A DNA stretch of 64,000 nt, from positions 344,954 to 408,953 of the forward strand of contig NZ_JAGFNS010000002.1 of NCBI RefSeq assembly GCF_017592555.1, read 5' to 3'. The notes under the pieces are model-generated. The model did no database searches and was not told the DNA's origin. It saw only the letters and a program-made list of their open reading frames with translations. The position numbers and the translations under genes were made by a program. The stretch comes from Actinoplanes flavus. GTDB taxonomy: Bacteria; Actinomycetota; Actinomycetes; Mycobacteriales; Micromonosporaceae. Shown here piece after piece: positions 51,432 to 60,246 of the stretch (positions are counted from its first letter, which is position 1; every line of letters begins with the position of its first letter).

Positions 51432-52943
51432 ATGCTCCTCTCCCCGAACACGGTGGGCACGCCGCTGCCCACGCGGCGGCGGTGGGCGGCCCTGGCCGTC
51501 CTGGCGGCGGCCGTCCTGCTGCTGGCCATCGACAACACGGTCCTGGCCCTCGCGGTGCCGGCCCTCAGCGCGGACCTCTCGCCCACCGCCGAGCAGATCC
51601 TCTGGATCGGTGACGTCTACTCGCTGGCGCTGGCCGGACTGCTCGTGCTGATGGGCAACCTGGCCGACCGGTTCGGCCGCAAACGGATCCTGCTGCTCGG
51701 CTCGGCCGGGTTCGGGCTGGTCTCGCTGCTGGCGGGGTTCGCCACCAGCGCGGAACAGCTGATCGCGGCCCGGCTGCTGCTCGGTGTGGCCGGTGCGACG
51801 CTGATGCCGGCGACGCTGTCGCTGATCCGCAACATCTTCCCGGACGACACCGAACGGGCCCGGGCCATCGCGATCTGGTCCACCGCGTTCGGCGCGGGCT
51901 CGGCGATCGGCCCGCTGGTCGGCGGAGTGCTGCTGGAGCACCTCTGGTGGGGTTCGGTCTTTCTGATCAACGTACCGGTGATGATCCTGGTCCTGGTCTC
52001 CGGATGGCTGCTGCTCCCGGAGTCCCGCGACCCGCGGCCCGGCCGTTTCGACGTGCCCTCGGCGGCGCTGTCGATGGCCGCGATCGTCCCGGTCGTCTAC
52101 GCGATCAAGCACGTCACCGGACACGGCCCGGACCCGGTGACCGTGGCGTGCGTGCTGGCCGGTGTCACCGCGGGCGTCCTGTTCGTCCGGCGGCAGCGGC
52201 GCCTCGACCAGCCGATGCTCGACGTCGAACTGTTCCGCAGCCCGACCTTCTCCGGTGCGGTCGCCGCCAACATGATCGCGATCTTCGCACTGACCGGGCT
52301 GCTGTTCTTCTTCTCCCAATACCTCCAGCTCGCCCGGGAGCACAGCCCACTGGAGGCCGGGCTCGCCGAACTGCCCGCCACCGTCGCGTCGATCGCCGTC
52401 GTCGGGGTCGTCGGCGTCGCCGCGGCACGGCTCGGCCGGGGCCGGGCCATCGCGCTCGGCCTGGCGATGGCCGCGGCCGGGCTCGCCCTGGTCGCGGCGG
52501 CCGCGCGGGGACCGTACCTCTGGTTGGGTCTTGCCCTTGTCCCGATCGGCCTGGGCATCGGCCTGGCGATGACGCTGACCGGCGACGCGATCGTCTCGGC
52601 CGCGCCGCCGCGCAAGGCCGGATCGGTGTCGGCGATCACCGAGGCCGCCATCGAACTCGGCGTCGTCCTCGGCATCGCGGTCCTCGGATCGCTCGCCACC
52701 GTGGTCTACCGTGCCGGCGTGAAGATCCCCGCCGGCCTGCCCGCCGGCGACGCCGCGGCGGTCCGCGATTCGCTGGCCTCGGCCCTGCACGTGCTCGACC
52801 CGTCGTCCCCGGCGGCCGACGGCGCCCGGGACGCCTTCATCGCCGGCATGCGGATCACCTCCCTGGTGGCCGCCCTGTTCACCCTGGCCGCCGCGTTCCT
52901 GGCCGGGCGCCTGATCCCCTCCGTCCGCACCCCGCGCGCTTGA
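51432..52943 (+). CDS. MFS drug exporter, DHA2 (14-helix) family
   Basis: A 503-residue transporter with about 14 hydrophobic segments. Motif A between helices 2 and 3 is GNLADRFGRKR, motif C is AIGPLVGGVLLEH, and motif D1-like IDNTVLALAVPAL opens helix 1. DHA2 members (QacA, SmvA, EmrB type) expel cationic drugs or dyes by proton antiport. An operator overlapping the leader and a TetR gene downstream imply substrate-induced expression. Confidence 0.9.
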   Translation: MLLSPNTVGTPLPTRRRWAALAVLAAAVLLLAIDNTVLALAVPALSADLSPTAEQILWIGDVYSLALAGLLVLMGNLADRFGRKRILLLGSAGFGLVSLLAGFATSAEQLIAARLLLGVAGATLMPATLSLIRNIFPDDTERARAIAIWSTAFGAGSAIGPLVGGVLLEHLWWGSVFLINVPVMILVLVSGWLLLPESRDPRPGRFDVPSAALSMAAIVPVVYAIKHVTGHGPDPVTVACVLAGVTAGVLFVRRQRRLDQPMLDVELFRSPTFSGAVAANMIAIFALTGLLFFFSQYLQLAREHSPLEAGLAELPATVASIAVVGVVGVAAARLGRGRAIALGLAMAAAGLALVAAAARGPYLWLGLALVPIGLGIGLAMTLTGDAIVSAAPPRKAGSVSAITEAAIELGVVLGIAVLGSLATVVYRAGVKIPAGLPAGDAAAVRDSLASALHVLDPSSPAADGARDAFIAGMRITSLVAALFTLAAAFLAGRLIPSVRTPRA

Positions 52944-53099
52944 CGCCGCCGGTCGCGTCCCGGCGCCGCTGAGACAGCGCTGACGGCCGGCCGGGCACCC
53001 CCGTCGGGGCTCGCTGACCCACCCGCCTTCCTCGCCCCGCGCGCGGTGGTTGCCCGGCGGATGTGTCGGCGTGGGGCAGACGCCGCGGCACGATGACGG

Positions 53100-53717
53100 A
53101 TGGGTACGGTGGCGAGCGTGGGACGTACGGCGGGCCGGTCACCGGAGGAGACACGACGGGCGCTGCTGAAAGCGGCGGCCGCGGCGATCGGGGCGCGCGG
53201 CATCCACGCCTCCCTCGACGAGATCGCCCGTTACGCCGGGGTCTCGAAAGGCGGCCTGATCTACCACTTCGCCAGCAAGGACGAGCTGATCATGGAGCTG
53301 GTCCGCACCGAGCTGGCCACCTTCCAGGCCGCTATGGACGCCGAGCTGGACCCGGCCGACACCGCCCCCGGACGGCTCACCCGCGCCTACATCCGGGCCG
53401 TCCTGATTCCGGTGGCCGACGACGAGGTCCGCGCCTCGCTCGCCCTGATCACCCAGTTGATGAGCCTGCCCGCGGTCGCCGAGGTGGCCCGCGCCGACGC
53501 CGAACGCATCGACGCCGCCCTGGCCGCGGACGGTCTCCCGGAGAGCGTCCTCACCCTGGTGGTGGCCGCCGCGGACGGCCTGAGCTGCACCCCGCTGTGG
53601 GGCGGCGCGGTGAACACTCCCGCGGACCGCCGCCTCGCCGAGCGCCTGCTGCACCTCACCCGCCACCCGGAGCTGTGGGAGAACCTCCCCTGGCCCCCCG
53701 CAACCCCCGAGCCCTAG
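53100..53717 (+). CDS. TetR-family regulator of the MFS exporter
   Basis: A 205-residue TetR protein with ETRRALLKAAAAAIGARGIHASLDEIARYAGVSKGGL split over residues ~18-50 and YHFASKDELIMELV. The C-terminal ligand domain is of the TetR_C_37-like group (SCTPLWGGAVNTP). Placement 157 bases after the MFS gene on the same strand suggests it controls the operator at 51400-51427. ATG 53100 is used; GTG 53109 is possible. Confidence 0.85.
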   Translation: MGTVASVGRTAGRSPEETRRALLKAAAAAIGARGIHASLDEIARYAGVSKGGLIYHFASKDELIMELVRTELATFQAAMDAELDPADTAPGRLTRAYIRAVLIPVADDEVRASLALITQLMSLPAVAEVARADAERIDAALAADGLPESVLTLVVAAADGLSCTPLWGGAVNTPADRRLAERLLHLTRHPELWENLPWPPATPEP

Positions 53718-53895
53718 CCGGCTGCCCACTCTCGCGATCCTCCACGCGCTTCCGGGCGCTGCCCGCTCGCGGCCGAGCGGCCCTCGCGCCAGCCGTCGCC
53801 CGGCCACAGTGCATGGCCGCCGGAAAGCGGGCACACCCGCGGTCGCGGCGCACCCGGTGAGGGCGCTGCCGCCTGACCGGCTGGACCACCCACTC

Positions 53896-54003
53896 AAGCC
53901 CGGCGGGCGCGGCACGGCCCGGAGCGGCAGCGAGCCCGCGTGGAGCGGGCGGGACGGTCCGAAGGGGCGGGGCGGCGTCACGCGTACCGGAGAAGGAGGT
54001 TCG
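53896..54003 (+). repeat. Dispersed intergenic repeat, copy 4
   Basis: Modules are AAGCCCGGCGGGCGCGGCAC, GGCCCGGAGCGGCAGCGAGC, GCGGGACGGTCC and CACGCGTACCGGAGAAGGAGG, then the pectate lyase terminator hairpin. It fills most of the gene-free stretch 53718-54062; 53718-53895 shows nothing else. Confidence 0.65.
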
Positions 54004-54015
54004 TAAGGGAACGGG

Positions 54016-54045
54016 CCGTGCCGCCGCGCGGGGGCGGCGGCACGG
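54016..54045 (-). terminator. Hairpin terminator after the pectate lyase gene
   Basis: CCGTGCCGCCGC (54016-54027) pairs perfectly with 54034-54045 around a 6-base loop, 18 bases past the pectate lyase stop codon. Confidence 0.65.
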
Positions 54046-54062
54046 GTCTCGCGTGTGGAGGG

Positions 54063-55013
54063 TCAGACGCTGATGCGGCCGGCGCCCGCGTTGGCGGTGA
54101 CGATGGACTTCACGTTGGCGGGGGCGTCGGGTGTGTAGGAGTAGGGGATCGACGCCACCGAACCGCCGGTCTGGCCGCTGCCCGAGTTGACCAGCAGGTT
54201 GTTGCGGGCCACCAGGGTTCCGGCGTCGGAGGAGCCCTCACCCAGGTGGAACGGGTCGTCGACGTTCTCGAACGAGTTGGCCTCGACCAGGACGCCGGCG
54301 CCCTCGGTGGACGCGACGCCGTACCCGGAATTGTTGTAGTAGTAGTTGTTGTAGACGTGCACCGGGTTGCCGAAACGCACCCGCGGATGCCGCTGGGTCG
54401 ACGCGTCGAACCAGTTGTGGTGGTAGGTCACCCGCAGATGGCCGACGTCCTGGCTCGCGTTGCTGTCGCTGTGCCCGAGCAGCATGGATTTGTCGTGGGA
54501 GAACACCCGGTTCCACGAGACGGTGATGAAATCGGAACCGCGTTTGATGTCCACGGCACCGTCGTACCCATTGCTGAAAGTATTGTGATCCACCCAGATG
54601 TTGGTGGCCGATTCCTGTACGTTGATCGCGTCGTCGTTCCAGTTCCGGAACGTCAGATTGCGAATGATCACGTTCCGGTCGCCGTTGATGTTGAGTCCGC
54701 AACCGACGATCGCGGCCCCGGCGTTTCCGATGATCGTCTTGTTGGACCGGACCCGTAGCATGCCGGAGCAGGAGATGGTCCCGGAGACCCGGATGACCGC
54801 GGCGGACGTCGACCCGACCGCCGTGGTGAGGGCGGAAGCGCTGGTCACGGTGGTGGTGGCGGCGCTGCCGCCGCCGGTGGTGCCGCCGTTCTGGGTGGCC
54901 CACCCGACCAGGTCGGTGATCGCGGCCGAGGCCGGCTGCGGTGCGGCCAGCACCGCGCTGACGAGGGCGAGGGGGATGGCGCCCGTCATGAACCGATGAA
55001 TGCGGCGATGCAT
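54063..55013 (-). CDS. Secreted pectate lyase, PL1 family
   Basis: A 316-residue protein. The first ~30 residues form a signal peptide ending ASA. The rest is a parallel beta-helix with PL1 landmarks: NKTIIGN, IWVDHNTFSNGYDG with calcium-site aspartates, VSWNRVFSHDK, and QRHPRVRFGNPVHVYNNYYY, whose RHPRxR holds the catalytic arginine. It cleaves polygalacturonate by beta-elimination outside the cell. ATG 55013 follows AGGAG. A CebR-like box and a second dyad lie upstream. No carbohydrate-binding module is present. Confidence 0.93.
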   Translation of the reverse strand: MHRRIHRFMTGAIPLALVSAVLAAPQPASAAITDLVGWATQNGGTTGGGSAATTTVTSASALTTAVGSTSAAVIRVSGTISCSGMLRVRSNKTIIGNAGAAIVGCGLNINGDRNVIIRNLTFRNWNDDAINVQESATNIWVDHNTFSNGYDGAVDIKRGSDFITVSWNRVFSHDKSMLLGHSDSNASQDVGHLRVTYHHNWFDASTQRHPRVRFGNPVHVYNNYYYNNSGYGVASTEGAGVLVEANSFENVDDPFHLGEGSSDAGTLVARNNLLVNSGSGQTGGSVASIPYSYTPDAPANVKSIVTANAGAGRISV

Positions 55014-55082
55014 TGTGGTGCTCCTTCTCAGATTTCACTGATCCGTCGACCGGTGCCCGATCGGCGGATCTCGGGGGATGAG

Positions 55083-55094
55083 GGGAGCGCTCCC
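55083..55094. promoter_or_regulatory. CebR-like (LacI-family) operator
   Basis: GGGAGCGCTCCC, a perfect 12-bp palindrome, is the core of the TGGGAGCGCTCCCA box bound by CebR of streptomycetes. It lies 70 bases upstream of the pectate lyase start. Confidence 0.65.
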
Positions 55095-55140
55095 GGCCCT
55101 AGAAAAACATAGGCCCGGATGGATGTGAAGAGATATCCGT

Positions 55141-55157
55141 TTGCAGGATTTCTGCAA
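55141..55157. promoter_or_regulatory. TTGCAG-N5-CTGCAA inverted repeat
   Basis: Perfect 6-bp arms in an AT-richer stretch between the pectate lyase and the lipoprotein gene. It may be an operator or promoter element for the pectate lyase. Confidence 0.4.
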
Positions 55158-55223
55158 CAACTATGCGAATCGCCCCGGCCCGGCCCGTATGGGCAGGTCC
55201 GAGGCGAAACGGAAAGGGGTGTC

Positions 55224-56690
55224 TCAGTTCGGGTCGATCGTCACGGTGACCAGCCCGGTGCCGGGCACCCGGTCCGCCTTCGGCACCGCCTTGCGGACCA
55301 TCGACGTGGTCGCCTTCAGCGTGTCCATGATGGCGGTGTAGGAGCGGGCGCCCACCGGTTGGTACCGGTCGTAGATCTCCCGCAGGCACTCGCCGGTGAC
55401 CAGCGTGACCGCCGGCCCGGCCGTCTTCAGGGCGGCGAGCACGTCCTGGTCCGACCCGGCGATGGTGCGGCCACGCTCCAGCACACAGGCGCTGAACCGG
55501 AACAGGTCGGCGACGCTGCGCCCGGCGCCGGACAACCCGGTCGCCTGGAGCAGCGAGCGGACCGCCGGGTCGCCCTCCTGCCCCGCGGCCAGCGGGTTCC
55601 GGGCCGCCGCGCCGAACTCCCGGTGCGCCTGGAGCAGCGCCTCGGCGGTGCTGTCGCGCAGCGCCCGGCTGTTGGGCAGCAGCAGGTCCAGGTGGCGCAG
55701 GCCGGAGTCAAGGGCGATCACCGACCAGTCCAGCCGCCCGGACAGGGTCACCGGGTCCTTGCGGCCCGGCGTCAGCTCCAGGGTGACGACCTGGCCGCCG
55801 CCCACCGCGACCGAACCGTCCAGGTACGTCAGCATCGTGTCCCGCACCCCGTCGAGGGAGCCCGCCTCGGACGTCGGCACCGGGCGGACCGAACCGTCGG
55901 CGGGCAGGTCCAGCACCATCGGGAAGGGGAACCGGTTGCGGACCTTGACCTGCTGCGATCCGGTGCCGGAGACCACGCAGGCGTCGACCCGCCCGGCCGG
56001 GACCGACACGTTCCGGACCGTGACGTTCGCCGCCTTGGGTTCACAGGTGAACGGCTGCGGGGGGCCGGTCAGGTGCTTCAGGGTCTGCTCCAGCGACGCG
56101 GTGGCGCCGGCCCGTGCATACCCCCAGAAGGTGGCGACGGTGCCGGGCTTGACCGGCAGCGCCGCGCCCGAGCCGGTCCGGATGGTGTCGCCGGTGACGT
56201 CCGGGGTGACCTGCCAGGTGCCCAGCACGAAACCGTCGAACAGCACCGTGTCGCCGCTGACCGCGCGCTCGACCGCGTCGGTGGCGGTGGCGGTCAGCGG
56301 GAGCCAGCCGCCCAGCTCCGTCGACCAGGCGAAGACGTTGAGCATCTCCGGCCGCACCCCGGCGGGCAGGTCGCCGTAGTCGATGGTGATCCGCGCCTTG
56401 CTCAGATCGCCGCTGTCGAAGGTGACGTCGATCATGTCGCCGACCGGGACGATGCCGGGTGGAAGGGGGCGGTCGTCCGGCAGCGGCTCACGGCTGAACC
56501 GGACCCGGGTCTCGCCCTGGGCGACGCCGGGCTGGGTGGTCAACTGGACGTGTCCGTTCAAACCGGACAGTCCGCCGCCCTCGGGTTCGACCAGTTGTGT
56601 CCCCGGGACACCGATCGGGCCGCAGGCTGCCAGGCCCACACCCAAGGCGGCCAGCAGACCGCCGGCCAGGATCCCCCGTACGAGTTTCAT
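55224..56690 (-). CDS. Predicted lipoprotein of unknown function
   Basis: A 488-residue protein with a lipoprotein signal (MKLVRGILAGGLLAALGVGL, lipobox LAAC). Residues ~75-170 look like a beta-sandwich (VTFDSGDLSKARITIDYG, FVLGTWQV). The C-terminal third is helical, with several cysteines. I do not recognise the family. ATG 56690 follows GGAGGG. It would be anchored on the outer face of the cytoplasmic membrane. The frame continues upstream but without family character. Confidence 0.78.
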   Translation of the reverse strand: MKLVRGILAGGLLAALGVGLAACGPIGVPGTQLVEPEGGGLSGLNGHVQLTTQPGVAQGETRVRFSREPLPDDRPLPPGIVPVGDMIDVTFDSGDLSKARITIDYGDLPAGVRPEMLNVFAWSTELGGWLPLTATATDAVERAVSGDTVLFDGFVLGTWQVTPDVTGDTIRTGSGAALPVKPGTVATFWGYARAGATASLEQTLKHLTGPPQPFTCEPKAANVTVRNVSVPAGRVDACVVSGTGSQQVKVRNRFPFPMVLDLPADGSVRPVPTSEAGSLDGVRDTMLTYLDGSVAVGGGQVVTLELTPGRKDPVTLSGRLDWSVIALDSGLRHLDLLLPNSRALRDSTAEALLQAHREFGAAARNPLAAGQEGDPAVRSLLQATGLSGAGRSVADLFRFSACVLERGRTIAGSDQDVLAALKTAGPAVTLVTGECLREIYDRYQPVGARSYTAIMDTLKATTSMVRKAVPKADRVPGTGLVTVTIDPN

Positions 56691-56925
56691 GTTGCCCTCC
56701 CCGGCGGAGGAGGATAACCGGCGTTGGCAAATTCCGGTTACCGACCGCAACGTGTCAACCGTCGCACTCCCGGCCGCCGGGCCCCCGTGCCGGACCGGAA
56801 GTCGCCCCCGCATCGTACCGTCGCGGCACCATCCGGGCTGCCCCGATGGAGTGAGACCAGTCGATCGCAAGAGGCCCGGCAGCCCTCGCCGGGCGCGGGT
56901 GGGCGCCGGGTGATATGAACCATTG

Positions 56926-58260
56926 GTGCGTTCACCCTGGCGGCATCCGGCCCGTGTCGTGCCGTTCGCGTTCCTCGTCCTGATCGTCGCCGGCACCGGC
57001 CTGATGATGCTGCCGGCCGCCCGCGCCGAACCCGGGCACGCACCGTTCGTCACCGCGCTGTTCACCGCGGCCTCCGCGGTCTGCGTCACCGGCCTGTCCG
57101 TCGTCGACACCCCGACCTACTGGTCCCCTTTCGGTCACGTGCTGCTGACCGTGCTGTCGCAGATCGGCGGCTTCGGGATCATGACCCTGGCCACCCTGCT
57201 CAGCCTGCTCGTGTCACGCCGGCTCGGCCTGCGCGGCCGCCTGCTCGCGCAGGCCGAGAGCGCCGGCCTCACCGGCGAGAACCTGGCCGGCCTGCTGCGC
57301 CGGGTGGCGATGGTCATGCTCATCGCGGAGAGCGCCATCACCGTCGTGCTCACCCTGCGTTTCTGGCTCGCGTACGACTACCCGTTCGGCCGTGCGCTGT
57401 GGGAGGCCGTGTTCCACGCCGTGCAGGCGTTCAACAACGCCGGATTCGCCCTCTACTCCGACAGTCTCGTCGGGTTCGTGACCGACCCGTGGATCTGCGT
57501 CACCCTGGCGCTCGGTGTCCTGGCCGGCTCGATCGGCTTTCCGGTCCTGTTCGAACTCGCGCGCGAGTGGCGTACCCCCGGATGCTGGTCGACCCACACC
57601 TGGCTGACGGTGGCCGGAAGCCTGCTCTTCACGCTCGTCGGGTTCGTGGTCTTCCTGGCCTTCGAATGGCGCAATCCGGGCACGCTCGGCCCGTTGAGCA
57701 CCCCGGGCAAGGTGCTGGCCGCGTTCACCCAGGACGTGATGACCCGCTCCGGCGGCTTCAACAGCATCGACCTGGGCCGGCTGAACAGCGAGACGATCGC
57801 GGTCACCAACGGCCTGATGTTCATCGGCGGCGGCAGCGCGAGCACCGCCGGCGGCATCAAGATCACGACGTTCCTGCTGCTGGCGTACGTGATCTGGGCG
57901 GAGATCCGCGGCGAGCCGGACGTGGTGATCCGCAAACGGCGGATCGCCGAGGAGACCCAGCGGCAGGCCGTCACCGTGGCCCTGCTGGGCGTCGCCCTGG
58001 TCGCCACCGGTACGGTCGTGCTGGACGCGCTCACCGACGACATCCCGTTCGACCGCGTGCTGTTCGAGGTCACGTCGGCGTTCGCGACGGTCGGGCTGAG
58101 CACCGGCATCACCGGCAGCCTTCCGCCCTCCGCCCAGATCGTCCTGGTCGTCCTGATGTTCTGCGGCCGGGTCGGCACCATCGCGGTCGGCACCGCGATC
58201 GCCCTCAACACCCGCCGCCGGCTCTACCGCTACCCGGAGGAGAGACCCCTCGTTGGCTGA
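56926..58260 (+). CDS. K+ uptake channel subunit, KtrB/TrkH type
   Basis: A 444-residue membrane protein with the four pore repeats of the SKT family: ASAVCVTGLSVVDT, AFNNAGFALYSD, MTRSGGFNSID and SAFATVGLSTGIT, each with the selectivity-filter glycine. It conducts K+ (often Na+-coupled) and needs the cytoplasmic KtrA/TrkA ring encoded next. GTG 56926 is chosen, with TTG 56923 one codon before. The gene overlaps the next by 8 bases. Confidence 0.92.
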   Translation: MRSPWRHPARVVPFAFLVLIVAGTGLMMLPAARAEPGHAPFVTALFTAASAVCVTGLSVVDTPTYWSPFGHVLLTVLSQIGGFGIMTLATLLSLLVSRRLGLRGRLLAQAESAGLTGENLAGLLRRVAMVMLIAESAITVVLTLRFWLAYDYPFGRALWEAVFHAVQAFNNAGFALYSDSLVGFVTDPWICVTLALGVLAGSIGFPVLFELAREWRTPGCWSTHTWLTVAGSLLFTLVGFVVFLAFEWRNPGTLGPLSTPGKVLAAFTQDVMTRSGGFNSIDLGRLNSETIAVTNGLMFIGGGSASTAGGIKITTFLLLAYVIWAEIRGEPDVVIRKRRIAEETQRQAVTVALLGVALVATGTVVLDALTDDIPFDRVLFEVTSAFATVGLSTGITGSLPPSAQIVLVVLMFCGRVGTIAVGTAIALNTRRRLYRYPEERPLVG

Positions 58261-58924
58261 CGAGAAACTGCCCAAAGGCGGCCACGTCGCGGTGATCGGC
58301 CTCGGCCGGTTCGGCGGCGCGGTCGCGGAATCGCTGCTGGAACTCGGCTACGAGGTGCTCGGCGTCGACAGCGACCCGCGCCTCGTCCAGGACTGGTCGG
58401 ACCGGCTCACCCAGGTCGCCGAGGCCGACGCCACCGACGAGGAGGCGCTGCGCCAGCTCGGCGTACACGAGTTCGAGCGGGCCGTCGTCGGCATCGGCAC
58501 CAACCTGGAGACCAGCGTCCTCACCGTGCTGACCCTCACCGAGATCGGCGTGCCGGAGATCTGGGCCAAGGCGACGAGCGTGAAACACGGCAAGATCCTG
58601 TCGTCGGTCGGCGCCGACCACGTGATCTTCCCCGAGACGGAGATGGGCGAACGGGTCGCCCACCTGATCAGCGGCCGCATGCTCGACTACATCGAGTTCG
58701 ACGACGGCTTCGCCATCGCCAAGGTCCGCGCCCCGCGCGGCGCCGCCGGGCGCACCCTCGCCGACCTCGGCCTCCGCACCACATGGGGGGTCACGGTAGT
58801 CGGCACCAAACGCCCCGGCGAGGATTTCGTGTACGCCCGCCCCGAAACCGTCGTCCCGGAGAACGCCGTCCTGATCGTCGCCGGCGACACCGCCAAGGTC
58901 GAGTCCTACGCCGACGAGAACTGA
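58253..58924 (+). CDS. K+ uptake regulatory subunit, KtrA/TrkA type
   Basis: A 223-residue protein with an N-terminal RCK Rossmann domain (AVIGLGRFGGAVAESLLELG, LGVDSDPRLVQ, ADATDEE) and a C-terminal TrkA_C domain (DDGFAIAKVRAPRGAAGRTL). It forms the octameric ring that gates KtrB in response to nucleotides. TTG 58253 overlaps the ktrB stop and follows GGAGGAGAG, which decides the start. Confidence 0.92.
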   Translation: MADEKLPKGGHVAVIGLGRFGGAVAESLLELGYEVLGVDSDPRLVQDWSDRLTQVAEADATDEEALRQLGVHEFERAVVGIGTNLETSVLTVLTLTEIGVPEIWAKATSVKHGKILSSVGADHVIFPETEMGERVAHLISGRMLDYIEFDDGFAIAKVRAPRGAAGRTLADLGLRTTWGVTVVGTKRPGEDFVYARPETVVPENAVLIVAGDTAKVESYADEN

Positions 58925-58943
58925 CGGGCCGGGGCCATCGACA

Positions 58944-58964
58944 GGAGCGCATATAGTGCGCTCC
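58944..58964 (+). promoter_or_regulatory. Inverted repeat over a -10-like box
   Basis: GGAGCGCA-TATAG-TGCGCTCC (8-bp perfect arms) ends one base before the ATG at 58966 and contains TATAGT at 58952-58957, as for a leaderless, repressor-controlled promoter. Confidence 0.5.
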
Positions 58965-58965
58965 C

Positions 58966-59289
58966 ATGGGAGATCGCCCCGGATCGTCGTTGTCGGTCAC
59001 TCCGGACGAGTTGCTCCGGCACTCCGCACATCTGCGTGACATAGCCGGCGAACTCGGCGAGATCGGGCGGGCGGCCGTGACCACGCAGCCGGGCCCGGAA
59101 GCCTACGGGCGGATCTGCGCCGTCGTCCCGCGGCTGCTGGACCAGTTCCGGGAGCCCCTCGTCGAGGCGATCGGTGTGGCGGCCACGTCGGTGCGGGACA
59201 CCGCCGACGCCGTACGCGGCGTGGCCGAGTCCTACGAGCTGAGCGATGAGGCCGCCTCGACCGCGGTCCGCGACACCGGCGGGCGCTGA
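58966..59289 (+). CDS. Small helical protein, EspC/WXG100-like type VII partner
   Basis: A 107-residue all-alpha protein: SVTPDELLRHSAHLRDIAGE, then GPEAYGRICAVVPRLLDQF and ADAVRGVAESYELSDEAAST. This is the pattern of actinobacterial EspC-like or type VII secretion target proteins, with a YELSDE near the end. It probably acts as secretion partner for the toxin encoded next. Its stop overlaps the following ATG (TGATG). ATG 58966 lies directly at an inverted repeat. Confidence 0.7.
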   Translation: MGDRPGSSLSVTPDELLRHSAHLRDIAGELGEIGRAAVTTQPGPEAYGRICAVVPRLLDQFREPLVEAIGVAATSVRDTADAVRGVAESYELSDEAASTAVRDTGGR

Positions 59290-59550
59290 TGGGGAACGCC
59301 TACGTGGCGCCACCGGTCGACGCGCCGAAGGACCCCTGGGCCGGGGTCTGGATCGCCGAGGACATCCGGTTGATTCGTCAGGGCGTCGAACGCGGCGACT
59401 GGATCGACGGTTCCCTCGGCGTGGCCGGGGCGTCCCTGGACGCGCTGGCCCTTGTCAGCGACCCCCTCGGGGTGCTGGCGCAGTACGGCGTCGCCTGGTT
59501 GATCGAGCACGTGGAGCCACTCTGCGAGACGCTGGACCAGCTCGCCGGAG
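59289..59550 (+). pseudogene. N-terminal part of a type VII polymorphic toxin, cut off by a frame change
   Basis: The frame from ATG 59289 encodes MGNAYVAPPVDAPKDPWAG, then GVAWLIEHVEPLCETLDQLAG, the usual N-terminal start of WXG-type polymorphic toxins of actinobacteria. After about codon 88 it turns into Arg-rich nonsense and stays open only to 60020, while the expected continuation is in the frame of the ORF at 59554. The region between (the PDxI..W helical hairpin, ~80 residues in relatives) seems deleted. It could also be a genuine separate short gene. Confidence 0.6.
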
Positions 59551-59553
59551 ACG

Positions 59554-60246
59554 ATGACTGTGGTGACCGAAGCGGCCGGGCTTCTCGTCGCGGCGGTCCG
59601 GGAACTCGTTCGCGACGCGATCGCGACGCTCGTCTCGCGGCTCGTGGTCTACGCCGCCGAGGAAGCCGTCACGTTCGGGGCCGCCACGCCTCTGGTCGCC
59701 GAGCAGGTCGGCACGCTCGTGGCCTCCTGGTCGGCGAAGATCGCGCGCTGGGTGCGGAGTCTGCTGCGCAGCCTGGACGATCTCGGCTCCGCGGTCCGCC
59801 GCATCGAACGGCACATCGAGGATCTCAAGGATCTTCTGGCGCGGATCCGGGGTGCCGGGAAGGAGGCCGCCGCCCTGCACCGGGTCAAGCGGAAGGGCGC
59901 GGGGCCGGTGCAGCTCTACCGGATGGCCACGGTCCGATCGATCGCGGAGAAGTACGGCATCGACCTCTCCGGTCTGCGGATCTCGCTTGCCGATCCGAAG
60001 TACCGGGGCACCTGCGGTGAGACCCGTCCGGACGGCTCCATCGTGCTGTTCGTCTCCGGATTCCGCAGTGAGGAGGACCTGGCTCGCACGCTGGCGCACG
60101 AGAAGTTCCACCATGACGAGCTCGCGACCGGCAGGCCGTACCCGCGGGACCGGGCGGAGTTCGACGCCTTCGAGGACCGGGCGTACGCCCACGAGGATCT
60201 CTGGTGGGACAATCAGCCGATTCGGCCGGAACCGCGGAAGCGATGA
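59554..60246 (+). CDS. C-terminal part of type VII toxin with HExxH metallopeptidase domain
   Basis: A 230-residue frame. Residues 1-~95 are the helical pre-toxin region (AVRELVRDAIATLVSRLV, KIARWVRSLLRSLDD). Residues ~130-230 carry a compact domain with LAHEKFHHDE, an HExxH zinc site, followed by acidic and histidine-containing FEDRAYAHEDLWW. A zinc metallopeptidase toxin is the natural reading. ATG 59554 has GGAG only 3 bases upstream, so separate translation would be weak. More likely this is the remainder of the gene begun at 59289. It overlaps the next ATG (ATGA). Confidence 0.7.
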   Translation: MTVVTEAAGLLVAAVRELVRDAIATLVSRLVVYAAEEAVTFGAATPLVAEQVGTLVASWSAKIARWVRSLLRSLDDLGSAVRRIERHIEDLKDLLARIRGAGKEAAALHRVKRKGAGPVQLYRMATVRSIAEKYGIDLSGLRISLADPKYRGTCGETRPDGSIVLFVSGFRSEEDLARTLAHEKFHHDELATGRPYPRDRAEFDAFEDRAYAHEDLWWDNQPIRPEPRKR

